In this document: positions 1 to 6,307 of the stretch, one piece after another
Layout: each line of letters starts with the position of its first letter
Position numbering within the stretch: the stretch's first letter is position 1
Assembly: GCA_030637945.1 (NCBI GenBank)
Contig: DAOWFN010000023.1
Span: 1-12,668, forward strand
Direction: 5' to 3'
Origin: Gammaproteobacteria bacterium
GTDB taxonomy: Bacteria; Pseudomonadota; Gammaproteobacteria; SZUA-229
Length of the DNA stretch: 12,668 nt
The notes under the pieces: generated by a model
The model's input: the letters and a program-made list of their open reading frames with translations, nothing else
What the model was told of the DNA's origin: nothing
The model's database searches: none
Program-made: the position numbers and the translations under genes

Positions 1-2
1 AT

Positions 3-224
3 GGTTCAATCAAAAGTAAATACCATGTAATAAAAGTTGAAAAGACTACCGCCCCAGAGGGTATGTTGGGTGAAAACTGGTATCTCTACGTTATTCAAAA
101 AGGCGACTTAACCAATTCAATAATGGATTGTAAAAAAACAGGGACTCTCAAGTCTGTTACTGTACACGCAAAGGATGTGGTCGAAACCATTAATTCGCGC
201 AACGTTAAAGGTGGACAAAAATAG
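3..224 (+). CDS. 3' end of an unrecognised protein (5' truncated by window edge)
   Basis: An open frame entering at base 3 runs 73 codons to TAG at 222-224. It has no start inside the window, so the gene begins to the left. The peptide has an ordinary soluble-protein composition, with segments such as KVEKTTAPEGMLGENWYLYV and HAKDVVETINSRN. It contains no hydrophobic span, one cysteine, and ends in a basic KGGQK tail. The aromatic WYLYVIQKG strand followed by an amphipathic helix looks like a small alpha/beta fold. It resembles short hypothetical proteins I have seen in Gammaproteobacteria, but I cannot name a family or function. The ATG at base 1 belongs to another frame that stops after nine codons, so it is not the start. 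Confidence 0.6.
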   Translation, partial: GSIKSKYHVIKVEKTTAPEGMLGENWYLYVIQKGDLTNSIMDCKKTGTLKSVTVHAKDVVETINSRNVKGGQK

Positions 225-397
225 AATCACAAAGGATAAAATTGAAAGCCCGCTTTGGGTCGGTTTTCCGCATTTCATCATATTTTTTGAAGGTCCGCTA
301 ACAGTTACAGCACTAAATCCCATCATTTTACTGCTTTGTAAAAACATCCAACAGCATCTCAAAAATCATGGCGGTACTATTGAGTTCCTACCAACTC

Positions 398-404
398 AGG
401 AGGT
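398..404 (+). promoter_or_regulatory. Shine-Dalgarno site of the broken integrase
   Basis: AGGAGGT lies six bases before the ATG at 411. This near-perfect ribosome binding site fixes the original start of the recombinase and shows that the reading frame 5' of the premature stop was once translated. Confidence 0.75.
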
Positions 405-410
405 TCGGCC

Positions 411-1037
411 ATGCAACTTCTTACTCACACACCAGAAGCACACACACCCTGGAACAAGGGCAAATTAACCGGTCAGAAACCACCATTTAAATTAAAGGAA
501 ATCTGGGCTATTTGAGTTCGTTTACAGCTGAATAAACGCTTTCGTGATTTAGCCCTATTTAATCTGGCAATTGATAGTAAGTTACGTGGTTGCGATCTGG
601 TCAAATTGAAACTCAAAGATGTTGCACACGGTAATCATATTCTTAAGCGTGCCATTATCATGCAGCAAAAAACACAGCAACCAGTACAGTTTGAAATAAT
701 GGAACAAACGAGAGAATCAATAACAGCATGGGTTACTTATGCCAGTCTAACAAGTGAAGACTATCTGTTTAAAAGCCGCATCCACAACTCCCCGCACATC
801 TCAACAAAGCAGTATAGCCGTATTGTTAAATCATGGGTTGAGCAGATTGGACTTGATCCCGAAGGCTATGGAACTCATTCGCTCAGGCGAACAAAAGCAT
901 CCTTAATCTATCGGCGCACTAAAAACCTGCGAGCAGTGCAGCTACTGATTGGACATACCAAACTTGAAAGCACAGTCCGGTATTTAGGCATTGAAGTTGA
1001 TGATGCTTTAGAAATGGCAGAACAGACCGAAGTGTAA
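411..1037 (+). pseudogene. small solitary tyrosine recombinase/integrase, interrupted by an in-frame TGA
   Basis: From the ATG at 411 one frame can be followed for 208 residues to the TAA ending at 1037, broken only by TGA at 513-515 (codon 35). The same frame continues through the stop with clear integrase sequence. It has the box I arginine at residue 59 (SKLRGCDLV), HSLRR with H156 and R159, GHTK with H182, and the nucleophile tyrosine Y191 in VRYLGI. This is the catalytic set of the phage integrase family (Arg, His-x-x-Arg, His, Tyr). The protein lacks a long N-terminal arm- or core-binding domain, as in short solitary integrases. The stop could come from a single CGA-to-TGA transition, since arginine fits there. 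A shorter product from TTG at 606 would lack R59 and should be inactive. No excision partner, phage gene or cargo is visible nearby. It is either a recent pseudogene or a rarely read-through gene. Confidence 0.85.
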
Positions 1038-1130
1038 TCGTTAACGGCCAGTCACGATTTTTTACCAACAGTCGTTGTCCGGCCAATAACGGACGGTCAC
1101 AACTGAGCATCAACAGCACAGTAGCTCCTG

Positions 1131-2000
1131 TTAGAAATAGGCTGCTGCATACATCAGGACACCAGATATCCGGTTATCATAGATAAACTTATGATCTGAG
1201 GTGTCTTCCGTTATCTTTAAAGAGTTAGTGCCAAGTCCAATTCCCAGTCCAATATTTTTAAAGGTCCGGTACTCCATCGAAAGCGTCATGTCCGTATAGA
1301 TGCCGTCCCAATCTTCAAATTTTAGAGCGAACGCTTCACCTTTAAAGCTCCAGTGAAATTTAGGTGTTACAGCATAAGTTAAGGCAAAAGAGATAACAGG
1401 CAGAGGCACGGTGACTGATACATTCTGGGCTTCGACGTCAGCGCCTGTCGTATCAGCATGCAGATCGACAGCGAGGCGTGTCATATGAAGGCCTGCGCCT
1501 GTAGCCATTTCAACTTTATTGGTATGATGAAAGGACCAGAGATAACCAACTTTAAGAATATCGTAATCAAGAGAGCTTTCAACTTTTGCTCCTACCGGAA
1601 TTGTAATTGGATCATTATTTTCATCAAGCCATTCAAATTCCCCTTCCATCGTTTTATTGCCTTGCGATGATATACGGTACCAGGAATAGGTCAGTGCATG
1701 TTCTTTAGTAAAACGATAATAACCCGTCAGACGAAACACAGTCTGTTCGTTGTCCAGGCCTAGCGTGTCTTCAGGACTAATCGATATTCCAGCACCAAGA
1801 TCCGGGTCAGTTAACGACATCGTTCCATCATAACGATACACCGAGTAACCACCTATGGTGATACTAAATTTATCTGGCACATTATCTTCTGCATGAGCGG
1901 GATTGATGCTGGCAAAAAGTATTGCTACTAAAAAAAATACACATTTCCTAGACAAGAAGTAAATGCTATTGAAAGTTAAGCTAAACAATATTGATGACAT
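1131..2000 (-). CDS. outer-membrane beta-barrel protein, unassigned family
   Basis: This 289-residue protein has a signal peptide with a long n-region, a hydrophobic core around residues 20-32 and a likely signal peptidase I cut after AHA at residue 37. The mature part is about 252 residues of alternating polar and hydrophobic strands rich in Tyr, Trp and Gly (for example VFRLTGYYRF, HALTYSWYRI, DILKVGYLWSF, GVLMYAAAYF). It ends in Phe, the usual signal for Bam-dependent insertion into the outer membrane. Length and pattern suit an 8- to 10-stranded barrel of the OmpA/OmpW size class, but I see no diagnostic motif and cannot assign a substrate. The ATG at 2000 has no clear Shine-Dalgarno site. 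A TTG at 1955 would give a more typical signal peptide but also lacks one. It stands alone, facing the integrase remnant, and looks like its own transcription unit. Confidence 0.75.
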   Translation of the reverse strand: MSSILFSLTFNSIYFLSRKCVFFLVAILFASINPAHAEDNVPDKFSITIGGYSVYRYDGTMSLTDPDLGAGISISPEDTLGLDNEQTVFRLTGYYRFTKEHALTYSWYRISSQGNKTMEGEFEWLDENNDPITIPVGAKVESSLDYDILKVGYLWSFHHTNKVEMATGAGLHMTRLAVDLHADTTGADVEAQNVSVTVPLPVISFALTYAVTPKFHWSFKGEAFALKFEDWDGIYTDMTLSMEYRTFKNIGLGIGLGTNSLKITEDTSDHKFIYDNRISGVLMYAAAYF

Positions 2001-2115
2001 ATAGGTATATTTATTAGTTGAATCAAAATTTAGACATGTAGCTACTTATACAAACCTAATTCTATCTATTAGTCAATATATTGTGATCAGGAAAATACGA
2101 ATGTCCACTTTGGGT

Positions 2116-2194
2116 GGCGGTCTCAACCGGTCAACGCAACACTCCATCTTTATAATTAAAGATTATAGTGTTGCGTTGACCGGTTGAGACCGCC
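2116..2194. repeat. 79-bp palindrome with IS30-type ends (MITE or abutted IS ends)
   Basis: Two perfect 28-base inverted arms (2116-2143 and 2167-2194) flank a 23-base AT-rich centre that is itself mostly palindromic (ATCTTTA/TAAAGAT). Each arm holds GGTCAACGCAACA. As I recall, that is the conserved inner part of the IS30 terminal inverted repeat, and the 28-base arm lines up with the recalled IS30 end from its tip, with the tips facing outward. A GT dinucleotide flanks both sides (2114-2115 and 2195-2196), matching the 2-bp duplication known for IS30. No transposase gene is present. This fits a miniature non-autonomous element or a relic. As RNA it would fold into a long hairpin and could end transcription. 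Confidence 0.7.
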
Positions 2195-2251
2195 GTCAAG
2201 AACAGACCGTTGTGAGTTTCTATTCTATTTTGAAATGTTCAAGAAGTATAA

Positions 2252-2282
2252 AAAAGGCATAACTGTTGAAGTTATGCCTTTT
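2252..2282. terminator. terminator-like hairpin, usable in either direction
   Basis: The stem AAAAGGCATAAC / GTTATGCCTTTT (12 bp, perfect) closes a 7-base loop at 2264-2270, with A- and T-runs at its two feet. This is the shape of a bidirectional intrinsic terminator, though the GC core is only moderate. It could stop minus-strand transcripts coming from the 37-residue gene at 2446-2559. Confidence 0.5.
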
Positions 2283-2445
2283 ACGACGTAGCCATAATGC
2301 CATCAAGTATCTTGCAACACTTAATGATGAGGATTTATGTGCATTAAGGCTACATTGTTTGTTGCTTGCGATTGAGATCAGTGTGTTAATTAAAACTAAT
2401 CTATTCCGCTCAATAAGCAATTATAAATAATTAGTTACAGTGTTC

Positions 2446-2559
2446 TTATTTTCCGCTGTTATCTCGTCGGCCTTGGGGATTCCAGGCTAAAAAAATAACG
2501 ACAAAGATAACCGTTGCTACGACGGTCATTGCTGAATAGGTCATCGCATCTAAAATCAT
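2446..2559 (-). CDS. 37-residue single-span membrane protein (unannotated small gene)
   Basis: A minus-strand ATG at 2559 is preceded by TATAGGAGTG, an AGGAG ribosome site seven bases upstream. The frame runs 37 codons to TAA. The peptide starts with a short polar segment (MILDAMTYS). It has one hydrophobic helix at about residues 10-26 (TVVATVIFVVIFLAW) and a cationic tail NPQGRRDNSGK, so the positive-inside rule places the C-terminus in the cytoplasm. The size, single helix, terminal Trp and basic tail recall small oxidase subunits such as CcoQ/FixQ. However, the FDEAA-type motif that follows in CcoQ is absent and no oxidase gene is near, so that name is only a guess. The clean ribosome site, the membrane topology and the following hairpin at 2252-2282 are the reasons to call it real. 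Confidence 0.6.
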   Translation of the reverse strand: MILDAMTYSAMTVVATVIFVVIFLAWNPQGRRDNSGK

Positions 2560-2799
2560 TAAAACACTCCTATAATTTATTTCGCCAATAAAATAAGCGA
2601 TATCTAATATTATTAAATTAGACTTTAATAAACCATGATTATTGTCATATTTTATATTTGATTAAAATGCGTATTGAAGGCCTCGCAAGGGCCAGTAATG
2701 GATGTTCATGATATCGATATTTTTGATAAAAAATTATGTAAATAAATTGTTATCTAATGAACAAAATCTAAAAACTATCGCGTAAAATGCGCCACCTTT

Positions 2800-4830
2800 A
2801 TGACGTATTCCCAGCAGAAACCAGTAAATAAGACTGGTCTTAACCCACAGCAACGAAAGGCTGCCCGTACTATCGACGGGCCGATGCTGGTGCTGGCAGG
2901 TGCGGGTAGTGGCAAAACCCGCGTGATCACTGAGAAAATTGCTTACCTGATCGGGGAGTGTGGTATTTCGCCATCCCGTATTGCGGCGGTAACATTTACC
3001 AATAAATCAGCGCAGGAGATGAAAAGCCGGGTGAAAAAGCTGGTGGGTGGCAAGGCCAGCCGTGGCCTGCGGGTGTCTACTTTTCATCGTCTGGCATTAA
3101 ATATACTGCAGAAAGAATATGCGGAGCTGGATTATAAGGCTGGTTTTTCGGTTTTTGCGGGTGCTGACTGTATTACCGTGTTATCTGAATTATTGAAAGT
3201 AACGGGTGAACGCGGGCTGGATGCGGCTGAATCGGCGCACTGGCAGATCTCGCAGTGGAAAAATGATGGCATCATGCCGGAGCATGCGACTTTATTTGCT
3301 GAAGATGACAGGCAGTTTGGAATCGCCAAATTGTACAGCCAGTATCAGCGGCAATTACATGCTTATAATGCGTTTGATCTGGACGATTTAATTTTGCAGA
3401 CGGCGCGCCTCTTTAGTACGCGTAAAGATATTTTAGAAAAGTGGCAGCACAAAATTCATTATTTGCTGGTTGATGAGTATCAGGACACCAACGCGGTGCA
3501 ATATCAAATCGTAAAACTGCTGGCAGAGAAACGTCAGTGCCTGACTGCGGTGGGTGATGATGATCAATCTATCTATGCATGGCGCGGTGCGAAGCCGGAG
3601 AACCTAGTTCAGCTGGAAAAAGATTTCCCTAATATAAATATAATCAAGCTCGAACAAAATTATCGTTCGACAAGTCGCATACTCAAACTTGCAAATGAGT
3701 TAATAAAAAACAATCCGCACGTTTATGAGAAAAGACTGTGGAGTGAATTGGGTATGGGTGAAGGCGTTCGTCTTATCCAATGTGGTAGTGAAGAAGATGA
3801 GGGTGAACGTGTCTGTATGGAACTGCAGTCACATAAGATTCAAAATCTCACTAGATATAAAGACTATGCCATTTTATATCGTGGTAATTTTCAGGCGCGC
3901 GTTTTTGAGACTTATCTGCGTGGTATGCATATTCCGTATGTTGTCAGCGGCGGTATTTCATTTTTCGAGCGCACCGAGATCAAAGACATCGTGGCTTATT
4001 TGAGATTACTGGTTAATCCTGATGATGATGCTGCTTTCCTGCGATGTATTAATACGCCACGTAGGAGTATTGGCGCAGCGACTTTGGAAAAATTGGGTAA
4101 GTACGCTACGCAAAGAGAAGTGAGTATGCTGACAGCATGTGGCGAAGTTGGGCTTGAATCAAAAGTTTCCAAAAGTGCCTATAAAAATTTATCGATATTT
4201 ACTGACTGGTTGTTGCGACTTGCACACCGTGCGGAAGATGAATCTGCAACTGAAATAATGCAGCAACTACTCGACGATATTTATTACGAGAGCTGGTTGC
4301 GTGAGCAGAGTAAAGATATCGAAACCGCAGAAAGACGTTGGAAAAATGTTATCGAGTTGATGGACTGGTTAACGCGCTTACAGAAAAAAAATTCTGATGC
4401 CAGTGTTGCCGAACTGATGGCACAGTTGTCATTGATGGATATATTGCAGCGCAACGAAGATGAGTCAGAACAGGATGCGGTACAGTTGATGACGCTGCAT
4501 GCAGCAAAAGGCCTGGAATTTCCGCATGTGTTTTTGGTGGGCTTCGAAGAAGAATTGATACCGCATGCTACCAGTATCCAGGAAGATAATATCGAAGAGG
4601 AGCGCCGGCTTGCATACGTTGGTATAACCCGCGCAGAAAAAAGTTTAACCATGACTATGGCACGTACGAGAAAGCGTTACGGTGAACGAATTATTTGTGA
4701 ACCCAGTCGATTTTTAGATGAGCTGCCTGAAGATGAAATCGAATGGCTAGGTGGAAAAGCCTCTAAAGAAAAGTCCACACAGGATAAGGGCAAGTCACAT
4801 CTGGATGGTTTAAAAGCACTGCTTGGTTAG
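2800..4830 (+). CDS. rep: ATP-dependent DNA helicase Rep
   Basis: This superfamily 1A 3'-5' helicase moves replication forks past bound proteins and helps restart replication. At 676 residues it is close to E. coli Rep (673). Visible motifs are Walker A GAGSGKT (34-40), TFTNKSAQEM (65-74), Walker B VDEYQDT (224-230), GDDDQSIYAWRG (252-263), LEQNYRS (284-290), VQLMTLHAAKGLEF (561-574) and VGITRAE (607-613). NNPHVYEKRLWSELG and GISFFERTEIKD also match Rep rather than UvrD or PcrA. The tail KGKSHLDGLKALL resembles the E. coli Rep C-terminus, which is known to contact DnaB. No start is possible upstream because of a TGA at 2758. The ATG at 2800 has no Shine-Dalgarno site, and TAAAAT at 2783-2788 could be a -10 that would give an almost leaderless transcript. 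The gene appears to be monocistronic. Confidence 0.96.
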   Translation: MTYSQQKPVNKTGLNPQQRKAARTIDGPMLVLAGAGSGKTRVITEKIAYLIGECGISPSRIAAVTFTNKSAQEMKSRVKKLVGGKASRGLRVSTFHRLALNILQKEYAELDYKAGFSVFAGADCITVLSELLKVTGERGLDAAESAHWQISQWKNDGIMPEHATLFAEDDRQFGIAKLYSQYQRQLHAYNAFDLDDLILQTARLFSTRKDILEKWQHKIHYLLVDEYQDTNAVQYQIVKLLAEKRQCLTAVGDDDQSIYAWRGAKPENLVQLEKDFPNINIIKLEQNYRSTSRILKLANELIKNNPHVYEKRLWSELGMGEGVRLIQCGSEEDEGERVCMELQSHKIQNLTRYKDYAILYRGNFQARVFETYLRGMHIPYVVSGGISFFERTEIKDIVAYLRLLVNPDDDAAFLRCINTPRRSIGAATLEKLGKYATQREVSMLTACGEVGLESKVSKSAYKNLSIFTDWLLRLAHRAEDESATEIMQQLLDDIYYESWLREQSKDIETAERRWKNVIELMDWLTRLQKKNSDASVAELMAQLSLMDILQRNEDESEQDAVQLMTLHAAKGLEFPHVFLVGFEEELIPHATSIQEDNIEEERRLAYVGITRAEKSLTMTMARTRKRYGERIICEPSRFLDELPEDEIEWLGGKASKEKSTQDKGKSHLDGLKALLG

Positions 4831-4872
4831 TTTTTCTGAAGGTTTTTGTTTTATGTAGGCAACGGCAAAGTC

Positions 4873-4943
4873 GTAGGCCCGCATGATATTCACATGACAT
4901 CTTTTGTTGACAATTGTAGGCCTGCATAAGGTACCTTGCGGGC
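4873..4943. repeat. REP-like repeat: one palindromic copy and one partial copy
   Basis: GTAGGCCCGCAT at 4873-4884 recurs with one base change as GTAGGCCTGCAT at 4916-4927. The second copy continues into an imperfect palindrome, GCCTGCATAAGG / TACCTTGCGGGC (4920-4943). GC-rich palindromes in tandem just after a gene are typical of dispersed REP elements, but only other copies in the genome would prove it. Confidence 0.45.
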
Positions 4944-4954
4944 ATGGAGGATGC

Positions 4955-5041
4955 AGGTAAGGGGCGTTAGCGCGAGCGGTAGCGTTCCTGGCAGTTGTTG
5001 ATGCAAAAGATAGCCAGTTCTAATAATCAAGCTCCTTACCT
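4955..5041. repeat. possible small element bounded by 11-base inverted repeats
   Basis: AGGTAAGGGGC (4955-4965) and GCTCCTTACCT (5031-5041) are inverted copies with one mismatch. An inner pair, CTGGC and GCCAG (about 4988-4992 and 5013-5017), adds a second stem. The 87-base unit could be a folded repeat. The arms are short, so chance is not excluded. Confidence 0.25.
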
Positions 5042-5110
5042 TACTAGGGTTATTTCTTATTCACTGCCACATAGTCATGAGGTGCCTTCGTTAATACTAT
5101 ATAAGCGTAG

Positions 5111-5116
5111 TATAAT
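5111..5116 (+). promoter_or_regulatory. -10 hexamer of the OmpA-like gene
   Basis: A perfect TATAAT lies about 40 bases before the start codon, so transcription would begin near 5122. The -35 region around 5087-5093 (TTCGTTA) is a poor match. A 5-bp inverted repeat, TACTA/TAGTA, overlaps the spacer and -10. Confidence 0.45.
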
Positions 5117-5146
5117 CTCGCGCGTAATTTATTCACATTTAAAATT

Positions 5147-5151
5147 AAGGA
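5147..5151 (+). promoter_or_regulatory. ribosome binding site that selects the start at 5159
   Basis: AAGGA ends one base before the ATG at 5153 but seven bases before the ATG at 5159. Only the second spacing is normal, so translation most likely starts at 5159 with MKLKTLIAL, a standard signal-peptide opening. Confidence 0.65.
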
Positions 5152-5158
5152 AATGGAT

Positions 5159-5779
5159 ATGAAATTAAAAACTTTAATCGCGCTGACATTATGTTCAGCA
5201 TCAATGCAGGCAGTTGCAGATAAAGAATATTGGGTGGGTAGTGATGGTGACTATGCTCGTGACAGAAATGGTCACTGTATTCGTACTATTAAATGGACAC
5301 CTGAAGCGGCTATCCCAGGTTGTGAAGGTGGTGAAGCTAAAGCAGAAGCTAAACCGGCACCTGTTAAAAAAGCAGAACCTGTAGTTGAGAAAAAATCACC
5401 GGCACCTGCGCCCGCTGCCGCACCAGTAACTTTTAATCTGGCTTCTGGCGCAACGTTTGAGCTTGGTGGTAGTACCTTAAGTGCTGAAGGCAAAGCAGAG
5501 ATAGCAGCATTGATCGCAAAGTTTGAAGGTACAACTGTAGATTCTGTAGTTGTTGAAGGCCACACTGATAGCAGTGGCGATTCATCTTTTAACCAGCAAC
5601 TTTCTGAAAAACGTGCTGAAGCTGTGAAAGCAGAACTGGTTACCAACGGTGCTAAAGCTGAGAAAATTTCAACAGTTGGTCATGGTGAATCTAAACCAGT
5701 TGCTGATAACTCTACTCGCGAAGGTCGTGCTAAAAACCGTCGTGTAGAGATTAAAGTAGATGGTATAAAATCTAAGTAA
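5159..5779 (+). CDS. OmpA-family periplasmic/outer-membrane protein with C-terminal peptidoglycan-binding domain
   Basis: This 206-residue protein should be exported and bind peptidoglycan, helping anchor the outer membrane to the wall. Residues 1-20 form a signal peptide cut after AVA. Residues 21-58 are a short domain with two cysteines (C40 in GHCIRT, C55 in PGCEG) and the pattern CIRTxxWTPE, seen in short OmpA-like proteins of proteobacteria. The pair could form a disulfide. Residues 60-88 are a Lys/Pro/Ala linker. Residues 90-200 are the OmpA C-terminal fold: GHTDSSG with D137, LSEKRAE with R152, and NRRVEI (193-198). D137 and R152 are 15 apart, the same spacing as the diaminopimelate-contacting pair D271/R286 of E. 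coli OmpA. There is no transmembrane barrel, so it is much shorter than classical OmpA. It has its own promoter and terminator. Confidence 0.88.
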   Translation: MKLKTLIALTLCSASMQAVADKEYWVGSDGDYARDRNGHCIRTIKWTPEAAIPGCEGGEAKAEAKPAPVKKAEPVVEKKSPAPAPAAAPVTFNLASGATFELGGSTLSAEGKAEIAALIAKFEGTTVDSVVVEGHTDSSGDSSFNQQLSEKRAEAVKAELVTNGAKAEKISTVGHGESKPVADNSTREGRAKNRRVEIKVDGIKSK

Positions 5780-5805
5780 GTCGTAATTGATTTTTTTGGA
5801 TATGT

Positions 5806-5834
5806 AAAAAGCCTCCCAAGACGGGAGGCTTTTT
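5806..5834. terminator. bidirectional rho-independent terminator between ompA-like gene and feo operon
   Basis: AAAAAGCCTCCC pairs with GGGAGGCTTTTT around a 5-base loop (AAGAC). The GC-rich 7-bp core has A- and T-tracts on opposite sides, so it can stop transcripts from both the OmpA-like gene (plus) and the converging feo operon (minus). Confidence 0.9.
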
Positions 5835-6025
5835 ATTTGGTTTGTCTTAATTTTCTTATTAGATAATCCTGTTTTTTTATGGTGATTCGATATCGATTTT
5901 ATCTGCTGTACCAACAGGATTGACTTCGTGGTTTTCTGGGAAGTTAAAGAAGAAGCATTGAATGTCTTCTAATGCATAATTAAGTCAGCTAGTAAATGCC
6001 AGGTATATCGAAGTGAAAAATCGGT

Positions 6026-6307
6026 TCAGCTATGATCGCAATTGCCGGGTAGTGGAACGTTGACCTTTTGTTCGGAAGGTTTAGTGGCTTCCGCCCAGAA
6101 ATAGACTTCGGTTGTTGCCGGGTCGCATGACTGGCAGCTGGTACCGCATGAAGCAGTTGCAGAGCGTTTTTCAACTTTCCCTTTTCTGATCCAGATGTCC
6201 AGCATGCCACGAACGACATTGGCATCAGTATCAAAGTGCAGAGCAACGTCACTGAGGGTGCACTGGCCGCGCTGTTTTAAATAGTCACGTACTTCAGAAA
6301 GAATCAT
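6026..6307 (-). CDS. feoC: FeoC-like Fe(II) transport accessory protein
   Basis: This 93-residue cytoplasmic protein starts at the ATG at 6307, which overlaps the feoB stop by four bases (ATGA) and has GGAGG just upstream. Residues 1-50 form a winged-helix-like domain (MILSEVRDYLKQRGQCTLSDVALHF is the recognisable FeoC opening, with the helix ending in RKGKVEK). Cysteines 54, 58 and 61 (CGTSCQSC) match the FeoC cluster region, known in Enterobacteria to hold an oxygen-sensitive iron-sulfur centre. The spacing is C-x3-C-x2-C, one shorter than the E. coli C-x4-C-x2-C, and the usual fourth cysteine just after is missing, with only C90 near the end. The C-terminal 25 residues extend past E. coli FeoC. 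The role is to regulate or stabilise FeoB. The longer upstream reading within feoB is not needed given the ribosome site. Confidence 0.85.
   Translation of the reverse strand: MILSEVRDYLKQRGQCTLSDVALHFDTDANVVRGMLDIWIRKGKVEKRSATASCGTSCQSCDPATTEVYFWAEATKPSEQKVNVPLPGNCDHS

Larger units (their letters stand above)
2001..2445. other. non-coding stretch between the barrel gene and the small membrane gene
   Basis: Apart from the palindrome at 2116-2194 and the hairpin at 2252-2282, I see no gene with a convincing start. An open plus-strand frame from TTG 2266 to TAA at 2428-2430 (54 codons) has plausible composition but no ribosome site and begins inside the hairpin. It may be a decayed gene end. 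The bases before the barrel gene are AT-rich and hold a possible -35 (TTGACT on the minus strand, 2071-2076) but no well-spaced -10. Confidence 0.4.
4831..5152. other. intergenic region with palindromic repeat pieces and the ompA-like promoter
   Basis: No gene is visible. It holds a 24-base imperfect palindrome at 4920-4943, a partial copy of the same GTAGGCC(C/T)GCAT sequence at 4873-4884, inverted 11-mers at 4955-4965 and 5031-5041, and a -10 hexamer at 5111-5116. No clear rho-independent terminator follows rep. Confidence 0.55.

Noticed and set aside
175..468. 97-codon plus-strand open frame overlapping the end of the first gene and the start of the integrase
   Set aside because: It overlaps two better-supported frames, has no ribosome site at its ATG, and runs through the integrase start in another frame.
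513..515. TGA as a selenocysteine codon in the integrase
   Set aside because: Integrases have no selenocysteine at this place, no SECIS-like hairpin directly follows, and arginine is the natural residue via one base change.
1077..1094. GTCCG/CGGAC hairpin between the integrase and the barrel gene
   Set aside because: The stem is only 5 bp with an 8-base loop and no T-run, too weak to call a terminator.
919..1119. 66-codon minus-strand frame
   Set aside because: It is antisense to the integrase 3' end, with no ribosome site and no recognisable features.
2220..2420. 66-codon minus-strand frame
   Set aside because: It reads through the terminator-like hairpin and lacks a ribosome site; its composition is unconvincing.
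4831..5152. Search for a small RNA or tRNA between rep and the OmpA-like gene
   Set aside because: No cloverleaf, no terminator hairpin and no convincing promoter other than the -10 at 5111; palindromes explain the visible structure.
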